Shown: in pieces, positions 63,860-64,000 of the stretch
How positions within the stretch are numbered: position 1 is the first letter of the stretch
Layout of the letters: each line of letters opens with the position of its first letter
From: Reyranella massiliensis 521
GTDB lineage: Bacteria; Pseudomonadota; Alphaproteobacteria; Reyranellales; Reyranellaceae
Length of the DNA stretch: 64,000 nucleotides
Direction: 5' to 3'
Assembly: GCF_000312425.1 (NCBI RefSeq)
Contig: NZ_HE997181.1
Span: 964,002-1,028,001 of the forward strand
Position numbers and translations under genes: made by a program
The notes under the pieces: generated by a model
The model's database searches: none
Told to the model about the DNA's origin: nothing
The model's input: only the letters and a program-made list of their open reading frames with translations

Positions 63860-64000
63860 TCACGCCGGATCGTGGCAGCAGACGCCGAGCTTGTTGCCGT
63901 CGAGGTCGCGGAAGTAGGCGCCGTAGTAGTTCGCATGATATTGCGGCCGGAGCCCCGGCGCGCCCTCCGAGACGCCGCCAGCGGCCAGTGCCGCGGCGTA
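63860..64000 (-). CDS. VOC/glyoxalase-family protein, partial C-terminus
   Basis: The last 46 residues of a minus-strand gene enter the window from the right. They read ...GAPGLRPQYHANYYGAYFRD then LDGNKLGVCCHDPA, the usual C-terminal pattern of glyoxalase/bleomycin-resistance-type VOC proteins (NYYGAFVRDPDGNKIE-like). The gene starts outside the window. It converges on the flavoenzyme gene. Confidence 0.8.
   Translation of the reverse strand, partial: YAAALAAGGVSEGAPGLRPQYHANYYGAYFRDLDGNKLGVCCHDPA

Overview
The window is GC-rich, densely coded DNA (no gene-free stretch above 300 bases) with the gene content of a metabolically versatile free-living alphaproteobacterium. Pointers are an aa3-type cytochrome oxidase subunit IV-like small protein, many periplasmic-binding-protein transporters (Liv, TTT/Bug, TRAP, iron-type ABC), a CaiB/BaiF CoA-transferase, a CoxL-like hydroxylase, HAMP-linked class III cyclases and a FixK/FNR-type box. 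A Bradyrhizobium/Reyranella-like (Rhizobiales/Rhodospirillales) source is plausible; this is an inference from gene content. I saw no rRNA, tRNA, CRISPR, IS element or phage gene.

Layout. 1-9.2 kb (minus): end of an AhpD-like peroxidase gene, two tandem HAMP-adenylate cyclases, a Tat-type transglutaminase-like protein and a complete branched-chain amino-acid-type ABC transporter (substrate-binding protein, livH, livM, livG, livF). 9.2-11.6 kb (plus): a UraD/HIU-hydrolase fusion for the last steps of urate breakdown, then an aldehyde dehydrogenase with a clear terminator. 11.7-17 kb: two orphan Bug-type binding proteins flank a TRAP transporter whose dctP faces dctQM tail to tail. 17-20.5 kb: SDR, alpha/beta hydrolase, CoA-transferase and enoyl-CoA hydratase, a small acyl-CoA catabolism group. 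20.6-25.5 kb: iron-type ABC operon with two tandem binding proteins. 25.5-32.2 kb: small secreted proteins, an NMT1-type binding protein, a VOC protein, a Sel1 protein, an M23 peptidase, an APC permease and a DUF4239-like membrane protein.

32.2-34.6 kb (minus) is the most notable locus. It is a compact three-gene operon of a Trp/Gly/Asn/His repeat precursor peptide, a radical SAM/SPASM maturase and an unrecognised secreted protein. It matches the GrrA/GrrM class of cyclophane-forming RiPP systems. The precursor ends in 43 residues made only of W, G, N, H and R and holds ten W-x-N tripeptides. The third gene, which overlaps the maturase by 4 bases, is not a partner I know.

35.4-40.1 kb is a signalling block: three response regulators (one with a MarR-like output domain), a sensor histidine kinase, and a low-molecular-weight phosphatase homologue whose nucleophilic Cys is Ser. 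A perfect palindrome lies between the divergent regulator and kinase genes. 40.1-45.2 kb carries an FkbM methyltransferase, an AHSA1/SRPBCC gene with an apparent 3' frameshift, a membrane Ser/Thr kinase and a secreted pepsin-like protein with two DTG motifs. 45.3-51.4 kb is tamA-tamB. 51.5-57.4 kb holds a metallo-beta-lactamase-fold enzyme, an 85-residue protein and an orphan form II CoxL-like subunit in one operon, then a secreted protein divergent from an RlmM-like methyltransferase unit across a perfect FNR/FixK-type box. 57.5-64 kb has a three-subunit HcnABC/opine-oxidase-like amine dehydrogenase with a decayed flavoenzyme fragment behind it, then GFA, GST, GNAT, an L-lactate dehydrogenase-type flavoenzyme and a partial VOC gene.
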